Origin: Labia minor | Taxonomy: Eukaryota; Arthropoda; Insecta; Dermaptera; Spongiphoridae | Direction of reading: 5' to 3' | Assembly: GCA_963082975.1 (NCBI GenBank) | Contig: OY720345.1 | Coordinates: 7,094,491 to 7,158,490 of the forward strand | DNA length: 64,000 bases | In this document: piece by piece, positions 1-12,400 of the stretch | How positions within the stretch are numbered: the first letter of the stretch is position 1 | Layout: each line of letters starts with the position of its first letter | Made by a program: the position numbers and the translations under genes | Notes under the pieces: generated by a model | Databases searched by the model: none | Seen by the model: only the letters and a program-made list of their open reading frames with translations | What the model was told of the DNA's origin: nothing

Positions 1-202
1 TTATTGTAACTTTGGAACACTAATCAACTAAATATTATAAGTAGCCTAAAAATCATTCCTCAAATATAATTTAGTGTTTGGATTAAACATTTCTAATAAA
101 ATCACATATATTAATTAAAAATCCATGTTTGCATACCACAACTCCATGGAGTTTGGATTTCCCCCACCTTTTTATAATAAAAGATTTAAATAAATTTCTT
201 AC

Positions 203-2964
203 ATTTCCAGGTGCTGTAACATCATTACAAAAATAACATCCAAGCATTTGGCCAGGAACAAGTGATGCGTTCTTATCTAGAGAATCATTTTCTTTCATTG
301 GTCCAATACCATGGCGCATAATTAAATAAGTATCAAATCCTAATGCAGCATTAATTGCAATCTAAGGAATAAAAAGAAATTAAAAATTATAAATATATTA
401 ATAATTTTAATTATCTTTAATATAATTAATTATATAACAAATAAAATAGTAATATTTGTTTATCATTTAAGAACATTTTATTAAACTAAACAAAAAATTG
501 TATAATTAGAGATAATGTATTATAATTAATTAAATATAATCATAAAAATTAAAAAATAAAATAAAATAAAATATAATTTTCAAATAAATCGTTTAATAAA
601 TCTTTTAAATATTAAAACCTTTGAATGAGTAGTAGCAAGCATTGTAGGAAGCCAACGACTCTCTCGTGAATCAAGCAAGAGAAAAATTGCATCATGTTCT
701 CTTATTAAATTCTCGATTTGTTCAACATTGTTTTTTGTTTCTTCAATCTCTGCTAATCCAATTGGATGTCCAGGCATAGGTATAGTAATATCATAACCTT
801 TGCTATTCTGTTAAAAAAACAAAAAAGTAATTTTTAATAGTGAATTAAATCGTTAACAAGACGAAATAAGACATATATATATATATATTACTAACAATTC
901 CAGGATAAATTTTCTTAAGGTTTTCACTTGCTGCATTAACTTTTAATTTACCATTATTTTTACAATCTTCAAAAGTATAGAGAGATTGTCTCACTGGATT
1001 TGAATAAGATACTTTGCCATTGTCAACGAAAGTAATATTTCTAACACCCCAACCCTGAATAAAAATAAATAAAATTAATAAGAGTTAAGAAAATATGTAT
1101 CGGAGGGTTAATAAAATTTAAAAATATATATATATTTTTAAAAAGCATGCTAATTGTGTTTTGCATCATAGCGCCAAAGACCTTTTCTTCACAAATGAAT
1201 TCAGCTACAAAAACATTCTATTTGATTTATAATCATGTTTATACCATTAAAGCTCTAGCTACTGTGCATCCAAGAGTCCCTGCACCAAATAAGAGACATT
1301 TTGTAGAATTAATAATTTCCAAATCTATTTGTGGCATAAGCCTCCATTTCATAAGTCTTAAATTTAAATCCACTGCATTTTCTGCAAGTCTAAAAATCAC
1401 AAAGGCGCAAATATTATTTTGAAACCATTGTTAATTAAACAAAACAGATAAAAAAGAAAAAAAAAATGCATACTTAATAGGATCCATGGAATTAGCAAGA
1501 TTTGCAAGTCTTGGACCAAATTTTCCACGATCATTTTTTTGCCAACCAATCCATTTTCTTTTTGAAAAGTCAATTAATGGTATATTTAGAGATAAATAAA
1601 TACTATCACAGCAGTGCCATTTCATATCAGAGAGTTTTAATCGAATACCAATTACTTTTACATTTTTATTTACCAAATGTGGACTAAAAGTAGTTAACCA
1701 AATAAAAATTAAATTATTTTTAAATAGCAAGGCTTCGATTTGATATAGTTTCATTCTCATTTGTTTAAGATGAAAATATCTCTTTGTATTTATTAAAAGT
1801 TAAATATTTTTTATTTGAATTTCATATAAATCCTAGAAATTTATTTTATATTGATATGTATTCAAAATTAATTTTCTAACTTAATTAAAAATATTCCTAC
1901 AATTTTCATTTTAAATTAATTCGAAGTCCTCATATTTTTATAATAATAAAATACCATTTATAAGCAAGAAAAGCAATGATAAGTCGGAGAGGCCATCCTG
2001 GATTTGTCTCCAGACCACATGAATCAGAAAAACCAAGAATAAAATCATCAGAGGATTTCCATGAATCTATTTCTTTCAATTGTAATATCTCTGCTTTCTC
2101 TTCATGCATTTTAATTAAAAAGCAATGTTTTTGATTAAAATCTAAAGTCATATATGCTTCTTGTAAAGTTTTCAACTAGTAAAATAAAAAAAATAGTTAT
2201 TATTTTTAAATAAAAATAATATTAATATCCAAACTCATTTTTCATTTCTATTCTCAACTAATCAATTAAAAAATAAAAATAAATACATTACAAATCAAAG
2301 TTATCTTTTACCTGATTAGAGTTATAAATTTTATTTACACAGTTTAGTGGTTCATCTAAATTAATTTGTTCAAAATTCAATGTAGGAAAAGCAAACCAAT
2401 AAAAGAATTGATATTTTTTTAAATCCTTTAAGAAAAATAAAAAAAATTATGGTAAATATATATTTATAATTGTATATAAATAAATATATAGAAAATGTTA
2501 AAATACCGCATAAGAAAGAATCCAAAATCGATATAGATTACTAGGATTTTCTAAAACATTTGAATTCTTTATATTCTCCCATATTTCTTCACCAAATTTT
2601 GTAATTAATTCTGTTTTATCACAATTTTTAAAATCTTCTATTGTATTTCTATTTAATATAGCCCCTTTCATCGGTAGATACGATTTCTCAGTAAAGTTCC
2701 TAAAAATTTAAAAAAAAATCATTTTTATAGTTATTTATGTGATACATTTTTTTAGTTTTACTTATTAAATGATTCACAATCCAATTCAATTAGTGAATTT
2801 ATTCCTGGTGGGTCAGAATTTGAAAATTTTCCCCAAATCGAATGAATATTTTCTTGTAATTTATCAAAATGTAATTTAGTTTGTGCTAATTTATACCAAA
2901 AATTTGTATCTATTTGACTATTAAAACTAACAAATTGTAAAACATTGTCTTTTGATAATTCCAT
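203..2964 (-). CDS. Atg7: Atg7, autophagy E1-like enzyme (3' end outside window)
   Basis: Atg7 activates the ubiquitin-like proteins Atg8 and Atg12 and hands them to Atg3 and Atg10 in cytosolic autophagosome formation. Nine exons join in frame on the minus strand: 2964-2762, 2699-2507, 2425-2312, 2175-1955, 1683-1474, 1389-1245, 1054-896, 807-619 and 361-203, giving 531 codons. I chose the start MELSKDN at 2964 because family similarity begins just after it ([18 protein letters not shown]). An N-terminal domain is followed by PGWPLR (exon 4), [17 protein letters not shown] and MDPIK (exon 5), the nucleotide-binding GAGTLG (about residues 349-354), [45 protein letters not shown] and [12 protein letters not shown]. 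The last of these carries a CxxC that, in the family, belongs to the zinc-binding set. The catalytic-cysteine exon should lie left of position 1; nothing at 1-202 matches it. All donors are GT and all acceptors AG. Confidence 0.95.
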
Positions 2965-3590
2965 TATATATTTATCTATAAGGACTTGTGATAATATACT
3001 TTTAACAGAATAAATATATTTTAATATGCAATTTCTAAATTTTACAGAATTTTTTAAAGGAATTAATTCTTTCAATGAATAACAGCTGATTACTAAGCGT
3101 GCGAAATTCAAATTTAATTTTAATTAAAACAAGATAATGAATGAAAAATAATTATAATAAATCATTAACATAGTTACAAATAAAGTTTCAAGTAAAAAAT
3201 AACTAATTTATTCGTTTAAATTTTTTTCACAAAATGTATTTTTTGTTTAATTAAAAACATAATTTTATATATATTTTAAAAAGGATGATAAAAATTTGGT
3301 TAAAAAATTATCAATTTTTCCTCAAATTTTTAATGCTTTTAATTAATAATTAATTATATATAGATATATAAAATTAAAAACGAATCATAAAAAATAAAAT
3401 TTATAAAAAATCTATATTTTTAGTTTTTCATTTTAAATTATAAAAAAATCTTTATTCTTAGAGAGAAAAAAAAAAGATTAGAATAAAATTTTAATTACTA
3501 CAGTAATAATTGAGTGAAATTTGTGATCTATGTTTTATAATATATATATTATATAAGTTTGTCTCAAATGTAGGCGGTTTATGAAAATTA
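2965..3590. other. AT-rich 5' flank of Atg7
   Basis: No gene is visible. The Atg7 frame stays open upstream of the chosen start to about 3111 but does not resemble the family. This is probably 5' UTR or a UTR intron, followed by AT-rich spacer. Confidence 0.4.
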
Positions 3591-3599
3591 AAATAGAGA

Positions 3600-4050
3600 A
3601 TGTTTGGCTGACTGGTGAGGTGCGCTAGTGCTGCCATCTTTACACAATTATGATAATGAAGGTTGGCCATGTGTTTCTCGTGTTTTGATCCAGATCGGCA
3701 CACCGTCTCTGGCCACCATTCCAATCATTCTTGACATTCCTAAGGACCAAACCACGGCAATCTTACGTGCTTCCACCCTTGCAATCATCTCGCGACCCGC
3801 ATTCGGCAATTCACCAACATCTGCAAGCCAATTGCATCCTTTTTTGACAGACAACCTATAAATGTACGTATCTAATCACAATAAATAATTATTATTTGTT
3901 CAAAGTGTACAACAATTATATCGATCTGTAAAAGAGACTCTCGTGACAGTTTCTAATAGCAAGTTAGTAGCCTATATACATATACAGGCAGTCAGTCGCA
4001 TTCCAGAGACAACCTCGCATTGTTATGAGACTCCAGCCAGCATAATAATA
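3600..4050. promoter_or_regulatory. GC-richer island between Atg7 and VGLL4, candidate bidirectional promoter or 5' UTR
   Basis: About 450 bp of mixed composition, far less AT-rich than its surroundings, lies between two divergently transcribed genes. It contains the reverse complement of AGATGGCAGCACTAGCG at about 3620-3640, which resembles insect insulator-type motifs. Short ORFs on both strands have no recognisable domain, so I read it as non-coding promoter or UTR. Assignment is by position only. The VGLL4 coding exon at 9367 is directly preceded by an AG acceptor, so an upstream non-coding first exon is expected somewhere here. Confidence 0.4.
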
Positions 4051-4559
4051 AAAAAAAGCATCACATCATTTCTCTTTCTTATCTCTCTCTCTCTCTATTT
4101 TTTTTTTTTAATTAATCTTAAATAAATTAATTATTTTTGTAAATTTAATCATATTTTTCTTTGAAAACAATTAATTAAATTAATTATATTATACATCTAA
4201 TCAATTACATTTTTATTAATTTAAAATGTCTTTTCGATCTTTACTTTTTAATTCTACAAATACTAATTAAATCAATACTTTCATTATTTATTTAAATTTT
4301 GTTTTTATGGAATTTATATATATATATATATATATTTAAATATATCTATTTAGATTTAATAAATCTCATTTGTAATACATTTGATATACAGTCCTGTTGG
4401 GAATTGGTATTTAAATCAGGTCTTTTTCAATTTTATATGAGATAATTTTTTTATTGTTATTTTTCATATTAATTTGGATAATTTAATTAATTCGTTTAAA
4501 ATTTTATCCATTTTTTCTTATTCTTTATTAATTTCATTTATTTATTGATATTAATCAAT

Positions 4560-4830
4560 GATAATTAATATTAACTATAGTCGTATTTCGTTGTTTTTGT
4601 CTTCTTCATCGTCTTTGCCTTCATCGTTTATTTACACACATGCATTCTTCCCCCGCATGCATGCTTTTCATGGTTGGTTCAATGTTTGGCTCAACGTCCG
4701 GCCAAATTCTTTACTTCTTCACCAATAGGCAACCAGGCAGTCAAGCTGGCAGCTTACTTGACGTCAGACATTACTTGTACTACATACATGACAAGAGAAA
4801 GAGAGAGAAAGAGGGAGTTACTCTTTTTTC
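4560..4830. promoter_or_regulatory. Second GC-richer segment upstream of VGLL4
   Basis: This moderately GC-rich block (about 4600-4790) has CCGCATGCATGC-type palindromic text and a GACGTC site near 4760. It carries no convincing protein. It could hold a VGLL4 5' UTR exon or enhancer. Position and composition are the only evidence. Confidence 0.25.
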
Positions 4831-5165
4831 TTCTTTATAAATTGAAATAGATTTCCAATATGGGCCATTATTATATAAAGACAAACGATTTGACGAAATT
4901 AATCGATCTATCAATCAATGACCAAAACATTCTACAAATACTTTCACTTTTACTATTATGATGATGCCGATGATTGCTCAATTAAATCCCTATATATAGT
5001 ATATCATATCATATACCATTTCTCAAAATATCAATTATCGACTAATATATGACTCAACGGATCTTTAATAAAAAATAAATAAATAATAATAATGTAAGAG
5101 CTTTTTTTTACATATTTGACAAAAAAATTCCCCTAAAATATTAAGTACTTTATTAAAACTAAGAA

Positions 5166-5437
5166 GGCGCCATTGGGTGTGTGGGTAGCGAACCTGCCTC
5201 ACATTCACATGGTCCCGGGTTCAAGTCCCGGGCCTGGCAAGGGAATTTCCCTAGCTGGGGTCTATGGGAAGTCAACCCAGCCTCCGGGAACAACATTGGG
5301 GAAAAGCTACTTGATAGCGCCTCCGATCAAGAAAATCAAGGTAAAGGTTGATAGGACCCGTTCTACTGATCATAGGACACCTCATTTATATAACCGACTT
5401 GATCTTGCGTAGGACGTACAAAGAGGTTTTTTTTTAT
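5166..5437 (+). repeat. tRNA-derived SINE, copy 1
   Basis: The head begins GGCGCCATTGGGTGTG and has a canonical tRNA T-arm: CCGGG, loop TTCAAGT, CCCGG. The match GGTTCAAGTCC serves as a Pol III B box. A body of about 200 bp follows, containing ATCAAGAAAATCAAGGTAAA, then GGACGTACAAAG and a T run. Six further copies occur in the window. Short ORFs inside are artefacts of the repeat. Confidence 0.9.
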
Positions 5438-5463
5438 TAAAACTAGAAATATACGTGTATACC

Positions 5464-5525
5464 ACTGGTCAGTAACCTGCGGTTCTTCGATGTCATGATG
5501 TGACTCTCCAGTTCCATGCATAAAT
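5464..5525. repeat. Possible hAT terminal remnant
   Basis: CACTGGTCAGTAACCTGCGG resembles one end of a hAT-type element, but no partner end was found before the mariner relic that follows. Confidence 0.25.
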
Positions 5526-5536
5526 ATTAATAATTA

Positions 5537-6229
5537 CGAGGGTTAAATGAAAAGTAATGCCTCCATCTTCATAACTTGGGTTTGGATGGAAATATTTTCG
5601 CTGAAATAATCCTAAGAATGTGATCTTTAATTACCAATATTCACTTTTCCACATAATCACCTGACAATTGGATATCTTTCCGCCAACGATTAACCAGTTT
5701 TCTGAAGCCGTTACTTCCGATAACCAAGCAAAGTGATAATGTGACCCACACATTCTTGTGAAATGCCAATTATGCTTGCAATTTCTCTCTGTGTGATACG
5801 ACGATCGTCCTGAATAAGTGTGTCAATTTTTTGCTTGTGAAACTCGGTGGTTGTTGTCACAGGACGTTCAACTCTTTGTCACGCAAATCAGATGTTCCCA
5901 CCTCAACATCTTTAAACTTACTCGCCCAACGACGCACAGTACTCACATCAATGCAATCACGATAAACAGCTTGGATTCTCTGATGAATCTCCTTTGGGGA
6001 GATACCTTCTGCTGTCAAGAATTCAATGACTGCATTGCTTAAATTGAGTTGACCGACCATCTGCGCAGACTTCCATACTTTACACTCTAAAATCCCAACC
6101 GTTCAGTGTAAAGGCTTCTCACCAACTGGAACTGTAGAGGAGAGTTTACGGAACAAGCCAATACCTGCCGTATACCAGTGCTGTTAGGGAGTTATGAAGG
6201 TGGAGGCATTATTTTTCATTCAACCCTCG
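5537..6229 (-). mobile_element. Internally deleted mariner-like element with intact TIRs
   Basis: Ends are CGAGGGTTAAATGAAAAGTA and its inverted counterpart finishing ACCCTCG, flanked by TA on both sides (5535-5536 and 6230-6231). On the minus strand, MVGQLNLSNAVIEFLTAEGI (6060) begins a mariner HTH region. After a frame change it continues as RRITQREIASIIGISQ and ECVGHIITLLGY. It then jumps to a C-terminal fragment, VNRWRKDIQLSGDYVEK. The DDD/DDE catalytic core is missing, so the element is non-autonomous. Confidence 0.85.
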
Positions 6230-6389
6230 TATATTATTTAATTTTAAAACTCAAAATATTATATTGCAAAAAAATATACCGCAAGTAGAATAAAAACAAT
6301 CACGGAGAACAGTCTGCAATCTGTTTTTTAGTTTAGAAAAAATACGAATAATATCTTATATATAAAATTCTTGTGTCACAAAACTTTGA

Positions 6390-6650
6390 AATGATACTCC
6401 TCCGAAACGGCTGGACCGATTCTTATGAAATCTTTTATGCATATTCAGTAGGTCTCAGGGCATGTCAGACTTCTTTTATTAAACCGCTAATTGCTAAGGT
6501 GTGTCCAGGGGGTGCTAATTAATTAAAAATAGTTTAGTTACCATACTAGATCATAGAGGCGCTGGTGGCGATAATTTGGCGGTAATTTAAATTCTGAGCA
6601 ATGTGCAGATAAAAATCTTTATATATATATATATTGATATATATTTTAAT
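6390..6650. repeat. Fragment of a Helitron/Helentron-like repeat
   Basis: AACGGCTGGACCGATTCTTA and the downstream text ending AATTCTGAGCAATGTGCAG before a (TA)n run recur in altered form at about 40430-40700. No coding capacity is seen. The 'aacggctgaaccgatt' style is typical of interspersed rolling-circle repeats in arthropods. Confidence 0.4.
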
Positions 6651-6769
6651 ATTTTATTAAATAATTTTATTAAATTAAATTTTATTAAATTACTAATTAT
6701 GTCAATTAATTTTTTCTGCATAAATAAACATATATAAAAAACTATAGAGATGGGACAGGGTAGGAGTTA

Positions 6770-6880
6770 GATGGTTATAGCTCAGAATAGGAACACTCGG
6801 GGGGGGGGTACAGGGGGCGGAGCCCCCGTCTAGGTGTGGAGAGCGCCGAAGGCGCTCGGAGCAGCTAGTTTTATATATAA
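6770..6880 (+). repeat. LINE-type 3' end with two GC hairpins, copy 1
   Basis: Two adjacent perfect hairpins, GGGGGC-GGA-GCCCCC and GAGCGCC-GAA-GGCGCTC, sit in an otherwise AT-rich tract. The same pair appears inverted near 41160 and 52270, where LINE reverse-transcriptase remnants lie on its 5' side. Confidence 0.6.
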
Positions 6881-6919
6881 AAAAAGGTATTTGTCTGTAC
6901 ATTGGACAAAATTTAAAAT

Positions 6920-7170
6920 TTTTTACTTTTCTTCACGTTTCATGACCTGGAGAATAAGTGACTTGAGAATTTTTCATGGCTGTCCGTCCGGAAAATTGTA
7001 TCGCTTTAGACACAAAAATGGATGAACCGATTACTATGAAATTTCATCACAATATTCTTTTATACCTCTACTTGAACATAGGCTATAAATTATATCAATA
7101 TCCAATCAATAACCGCAGAAATTAATTTTTAAAAATTTATTTAATGCTCCATGTTGTCTGAGTAGCTAGT
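6920..7170. repeat. Degenerate interspersed repeat
   Basis: Contains GGCTGTCCGTCCGG and 'gatgaaccgattactatgaaatt'-type text, matching the consensus feel of the window's rolling-circle families. It has no ORF and is probably an old relic. Confidence 0.3.
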
Positions 7171-7429
7171 TGTAGATAAATCTAAAAATTAAAATATTTA
7201 ATTGTGTTCAAATTTTAACACATTTAATCAATCTTATGCAAATAAAATAGAAAATTTTGAAAATCAACTTGTAATTAAATTCAGAATATGAGTTTAATTA
7301 TAATAATTTAAAATTTGTATATTTAATTATAATATTAAAATATAGGTATTATTTGAGAATATTTAGAATAATATTAGATATTGATAAATTTAAAAAAAAA
7401 TTCATATTAATAATAATAATTTATTAGAA

Positions 7430-8040
7430 TCGGCTACTAAAACTCAAGAGAGCTTATGGGATTTTTGAGGGTCCATGAAATGAAAATGGGGGTTTACGAT
7501 AGTGGATCTCAAGCCTATTTACTTACATTATACTATCTTATAATTCAATTTAATATGGCTCTTAAACAAGATAAAAGAAGGGGCTAAGTAAAAAGGAAAA
7601 TAATGAGGAAAATACTAGGTCCTTTAAAAACAGAAGAAAGGTATAGACTAAGACCTAGAAAAGAAACAGACGAACTCTCCAATCTAGCAGCAGATATACG
7701 AAAAAAGAGAATTAGTTTCTATGGCCATATATCTAGACTTTTTCCAGAAAGATTGACAAATAAGATCCATCAAAAAACTGAAGAACCTCCAGTGGATAAA
7801 AGAAGTCAATAGATACCTATAAAGAGCAGGTATCGATCCGGCAGAAACAGCTGATAGAAATATCTACCGGCGAATGATCGAGCAATGGAAACTCGAACCA
7901 GAAAGGGAAATGAAAAAGAGAACCGGAATTAAATGGTCTGAGAAACGGGGGGGAAAAACCATAGTGAAAAAATGAAAATGATTTGGCAAGCTAAGAAGAA
8001 TAAGAAAAATGGGAGCTTTGCGTGATCCTAGATAGGTCCA
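7430..8040 (+). pseudogene. LINE reverse transcriptase, C-terminal fragment
   Basis: The + strand ORF at 7603-7812 reads RKILGPLKTEERYRLRPRKE, then ADIRKKRISFYGHISRLFPE. This is the post-RT thumb/linker seen in many arthropod LINE 'endonuclease-reverse transcriptase' proteins (RKxxGPKxxEExYRLRxNxE...IRKRRLxFYGHIxRM). Similarity continues past the stop in a degraded frame (about 7815-8030). No palm domain precedes it, so this is a 5'-truncated dead copy. Confidence 0.75.
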
Positions 8041-8469
8041 AACGTAAATAAAAAAAAATACTATATTGTCTAGCCAAATTTAGAAATTTACTTAGCTCAT
8101 GCAACTTGGATGGTTAAATGAATTGGACTGGTGTATGAGACAATTTATAAGATTCTTCTAATTCTAGAATATCAATGGAGATTCTGTTTAAATCGGACAA
8201 CATTAGATCAAATTTAATCTCCCAAAGAAAATTCAATATCTCTGTTAACAAATTATTCAGAGTTGTATGGTAAAGTGTATGTGAATCATAGTTTAAATTT
8301 AAACATAGGTATATATATTTTAAAACAATGAAAATTTATATTTGTTTAAATTTTAATACATTTTAATACAATCAATCAAATGTAAATTTAATATATAGTT
8401 TGCGATTTAGCGGGTTACATGATTAAAAGAGTGGAAAAGATAAGCTAGAAACTTGGTTGATTGTGAGGA

Positions 8470-8600
8470 GACCAATTGAGAATCAGTTGGTAAGCTAATG
8501 CTAAAGGAGAACTTGAAGAAGTTGTGAGAGAATAATGGTTGGATGGAGGTGGCTCAGGACAGAGAATTTTACAAAGAGAAATATATTTACTGCGTCTAAT
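8470..8600 (+). pseudogene. Short LINE-like coding relic
   Basis: Translation around 8535-8580 gives WMEVAQDREFYKE, matching the 'W-x-A-QDRE' motif near the C-terminus of many arthropod LINE ORFs. The flanks are degenerate. Confidence 0.4.
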
Positions 8601-8862
8601 AATTTTCGAATCCCCTAGTTAGATAAGTTTTTAATAAAAATATGTAAATTTAAATATTTCCATAATTTACGTTTGCGCCGCATTTAAAACCGCATTTCTT
8701 ACTTGAAAAACTCATACTCTAGGTACTATTAGCATGTCGTTGTAAAAAATAAACTTTTCTTATGAAGAAAAATGTGAATTCTAATTTTATTTATGTATTT
8801 CCATGTTCTTGAGACGGTTTAAGAACAAACAAAACATCTGGGAATGCTAGGAAGCATTACTA

Positions 8863-9210
8863 TCAACGAACTTTTATTCATATTTATCACAAAATTGCAT
8901 AAATAATTCCAATTTATATGATCTTAATATATTGTGAGACTTAATATAATTTATATAATTTATAATTATAATTATAATGATACGTTCGAAGATGCGCTGA
9001 AAACATCGCTTATTTATAATTATGCACTGAAAATACTTTGACCGCCGATTTGACCATGTTCCCAACCAAATTTTAAAAAACCAAGACCACTTTACAATTA
9101 CACTTTTTTAAGCTCTACTCGAATCCAATATCAAAATTTAAAAAATCGACAATTTTTGGCGACAGACTCACAGACATATAGATTTTATAAACGAACTAAA
9201 AGTTCGTTGA
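8863..9210. mobile_element. Small non-autonomous element with inverted ends
   Basis: The left end, ATCAACGAACTTTTA, is inverted at the right end (AAAAGTTCGTTGA). The right end also forms a hairpin, ACGAAC-TAAAA-GTTCGT. Length is about 350 bp and nothing is encoded. It could be a MITE or a Helentron-type element. Confidence 0.5.
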
Positions 9211-9366
9211 AAACTAAATTTGTCATTTTTTGTTTTTTGCCTTCCACCCAATTTATTTTAAATAGTAAGAATTAAATAGTGTTATGATATTATTATATAT
9301 AATAGTTACATAGTTTTTTATTAATATCAATTAATTAATTTAAATAATACAATGGTATTTTGATAG

Positions 9367-9445
9367 ATGGAAGCTGCGGAATCTCCATTAGATGTACTAT
9401 CTAGAGCTGCCACCATGATACAAAACTATTCACCTCCTGAATACG
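9367..9445 (+). CDS. Tgi: VGLL4 first coding exon A
   Basis: This 79-nt exon encodes 26 residues plus one base (phase 1). The donor is G|GTAATT. An AG lies directly before the ATG (TTTTGATAG|ATG), so a non-coding 5' UTR exon is probably spliced onto it. SPLDVLSRAA is the conserved N-terminal box of VGLL4. Confidence 0.9.
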
Positions 9446-12400
9446 GTAATTTACTACATTAATTATTATAAGCTATAAATGTTATTATAATTATACTTAT
9501 AAGTAAATTAAACTTACTTTCCAACAATTTTGTTATAAAGTTAAAAAAACAATATATATATAATGAATATTCTTTTCAATTGAGCAATTAAAACTTAATA
9601 TTTATTTATTTTTTAAGTATTTTAAAAATTCATTTCTAATTTTATTAGATAATTGCAAAGTTAATTTATTTAGAACGAATTTACACAATGAAAATTATTA
9701 AGAATTATATTGATTTATTTTAAATTTTTATGAATTGTTATGAATGATTTAAAATTTACTTATTTTTATAGAAAATTTTATATTAAAATTTGAATTTCTT
9801 GGATATTAAGTCATTTCTATTTTTTTTTAAGGTTATTTTGATAAATAATATTTCAGTAATATAAATACAAAATATAAATAACATTTTGTAAAAGAGCAAA
9901 TAAAAAGATTTTTTTTAAGTTTTAAAAAATACATGTTTTTAATATTTTTAACATTTTGTTTTTAATTTTTAATTAATTTATTAGATAAATAAAAATATTT
10001 ATCAACAAATAATTTTAATTAAACTGAAATCTTCTGAATATCTTCATTATAAAGAAAAAGACTGTGTAGGGTGGAACGAAATGAAAAATTTCAAGGTTAA
10101 AATTTTTCATGCTTCCTTGATTTTCTCCTCTACATTTGTAGAGGAACGAATATAAATAATAATAAGAATAATACTAATACCATGAAAATAATTATAAAAT
10201 GAATTTTAATAAACATGATAATTAATAAGAAAAAAGATCTTTGCACTTTTGATATGTTTTATTATTATTATCTTTCTATCGGTTAGTAATTGCAATATTA
10301 AGTCATCAAAACTAAATATTTTCATTCTCAAGACGATAAAAAACATGAAAATGTATTTTATTTTTTAAATGGAGAAGCATGCAAAATATCTCTTCTCTTG
10401 GCAAGCATAGAATTTAATTATACACATTGGGAACATTTCTTTTTTATTTTAATATTTAATAAATCACTTATTATTTAGTATACTTCCGTCCTATTTTTAA
10501 AAAAAATAATTTGTATATTAAAACAATCATCAGAATATTTTTTTAAAATGCGAATTCCATATTTCTGTTCACCAATTATTTGTAGACTTAAGTAAAGCAT
10601 ATAACTCAATAGGCCGGAATAAACTTTTTCAAATTTTGATCTTAATGAGAATTCCGAAAAAACTAGTAGGGTAAAGTATACAGTCGTTGGCCCCGAGGCA
10701 GTCATTGGCCCCCTATCACTAAAACACAAATAATAAGAGATTTTAATTTTAAAAATTGCACTATTAACTATGGTTATGTAATCGTTGGTTGTATGGTTGT
10801 ATAATTACTATAGAATACCTAGGCCAATAACTGTATTTTTTATGATTTTTGTGTGCTTATTGAAAATGTCATGAGAAAGATGATTTTTTTTATTCATCAA
10901 AATGCTCATAGTATCTATGTTCTGCAAACTTAATTTGACACAGATTGACTGCTAGGAATTGCTTAAGGGGGCCAACGACTTTATGCTTTACCCAACGTAG
11001 GATTCGAATTTGTCTTGAAGGTAGTAAAGGAAGAGTAAGATGTGTGAGAATCAATTGTCAGAAACTTTCGAAATTCAGAAACAAGGAGACGCACTATCAT
11101 CAATTTTATTTAATTTATCATCAAACGGAATCCAATTGTACAAAAAAAATATTATGTTACGTAGACGAGAGGAGATTTGGCAATAGCAATTTAAGATACC
11201 ATAGAAAAATTAATCGAGGTAAGAATTGAGGTGGGGCTTGAAATTAATAGAGATAAGACAAAATATTTAGTAACAGAGAAGAACAGTATGAGCACACAGT
11301 CTTAACATACAAAATGTAGAATTTGAAAATTTAAAAAAATTTAAATTCTTAGATTAGTGTTTACTAAGGATAATAATATTCAAGAAAAATTTAAATCGAG
11401 GTTCTTATCTCATCAAAATTATTAGCATAGGGGATCAAAATTAAAATATAGGAGTATAAAACAATTATTTTGCCAGTTGTATTATATGGGTGTGAGGCAT
11501 GGTCTATGACCTTAGGGGATATGAGTAGATATAGAGTATTTGAGAATAGGATTGTTCGCAGCATTTATGGACCAAAATAATAATAATAATAATAAGGGCA
11601 AGGAGGTGGCTAGAATGAGAGAGGAAAGAATGGATCACAGAATATTTTTTAAATTAATTCAGAAAAGTGATATTTTTGAAAGGTAGATTATGTATATATA
11701 TTGTATGTAAATAAATAAATTATTAAATTTGATGTATTTTAAGAAAAAAAAAATACAAAATGTTTCAAAATATTGAATATAATTAAAAAACTTAAATTAA
11801 TTTTAATCAAATTCCACATTTTAATTTTCAATATTTTAATTTGAAGGCTTTTAGATCTCATATTAGTTAGTAAATGTTTAATTGTTATGTGTAATTTTTC
11901 TTATTCATTCTTTTGAAGAAAAAATTATCCAATTTATGTTAATGAAACGAAAAAAATATCATACCTATATAAAAAAAGTTTTAAATATTAAAATAAATAA
12001 AGGAATGAGAAATTTGTAAAGAAGTTATTTGTTATTTATTTGAAAGCAGATGCTAATGGAAAAGTTTAGTAAGAATTGAAATAAAAATAAAAAGAATTTG
12101 TTTTTTTTTTGGAATTGAAATAATGGATAAACGAAAAGGTATGAATTTTAGAATATAATTAAGCAGATACGCAAATTTATTGGTAAAGTTCCAAAAATAT
12201 GTTGGTAAACATGCATTTTTGAAGTTTAAAATTTTTTCTTTTAGTTAATAAAGAAAAATATTTATGAAATGGGTAAATAAAATATTTCTGATAGATAATT
12301 ATTTTTCTCCTAATGTTAAAATAAGATATAACAACATAAAGACAAACAAATTAAAAAAAAAAACATTAAAAATATAATTATAGAAATAAGAAAATAAATA

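Noticed and set aside
3648-3854. 68-codon minus-strand ORF in the Atg7-VGLL4 intergenic island
   Set aside because: A plus-strand frame overlaps it fully, there is no domain, and position suggests promoter or UTR.
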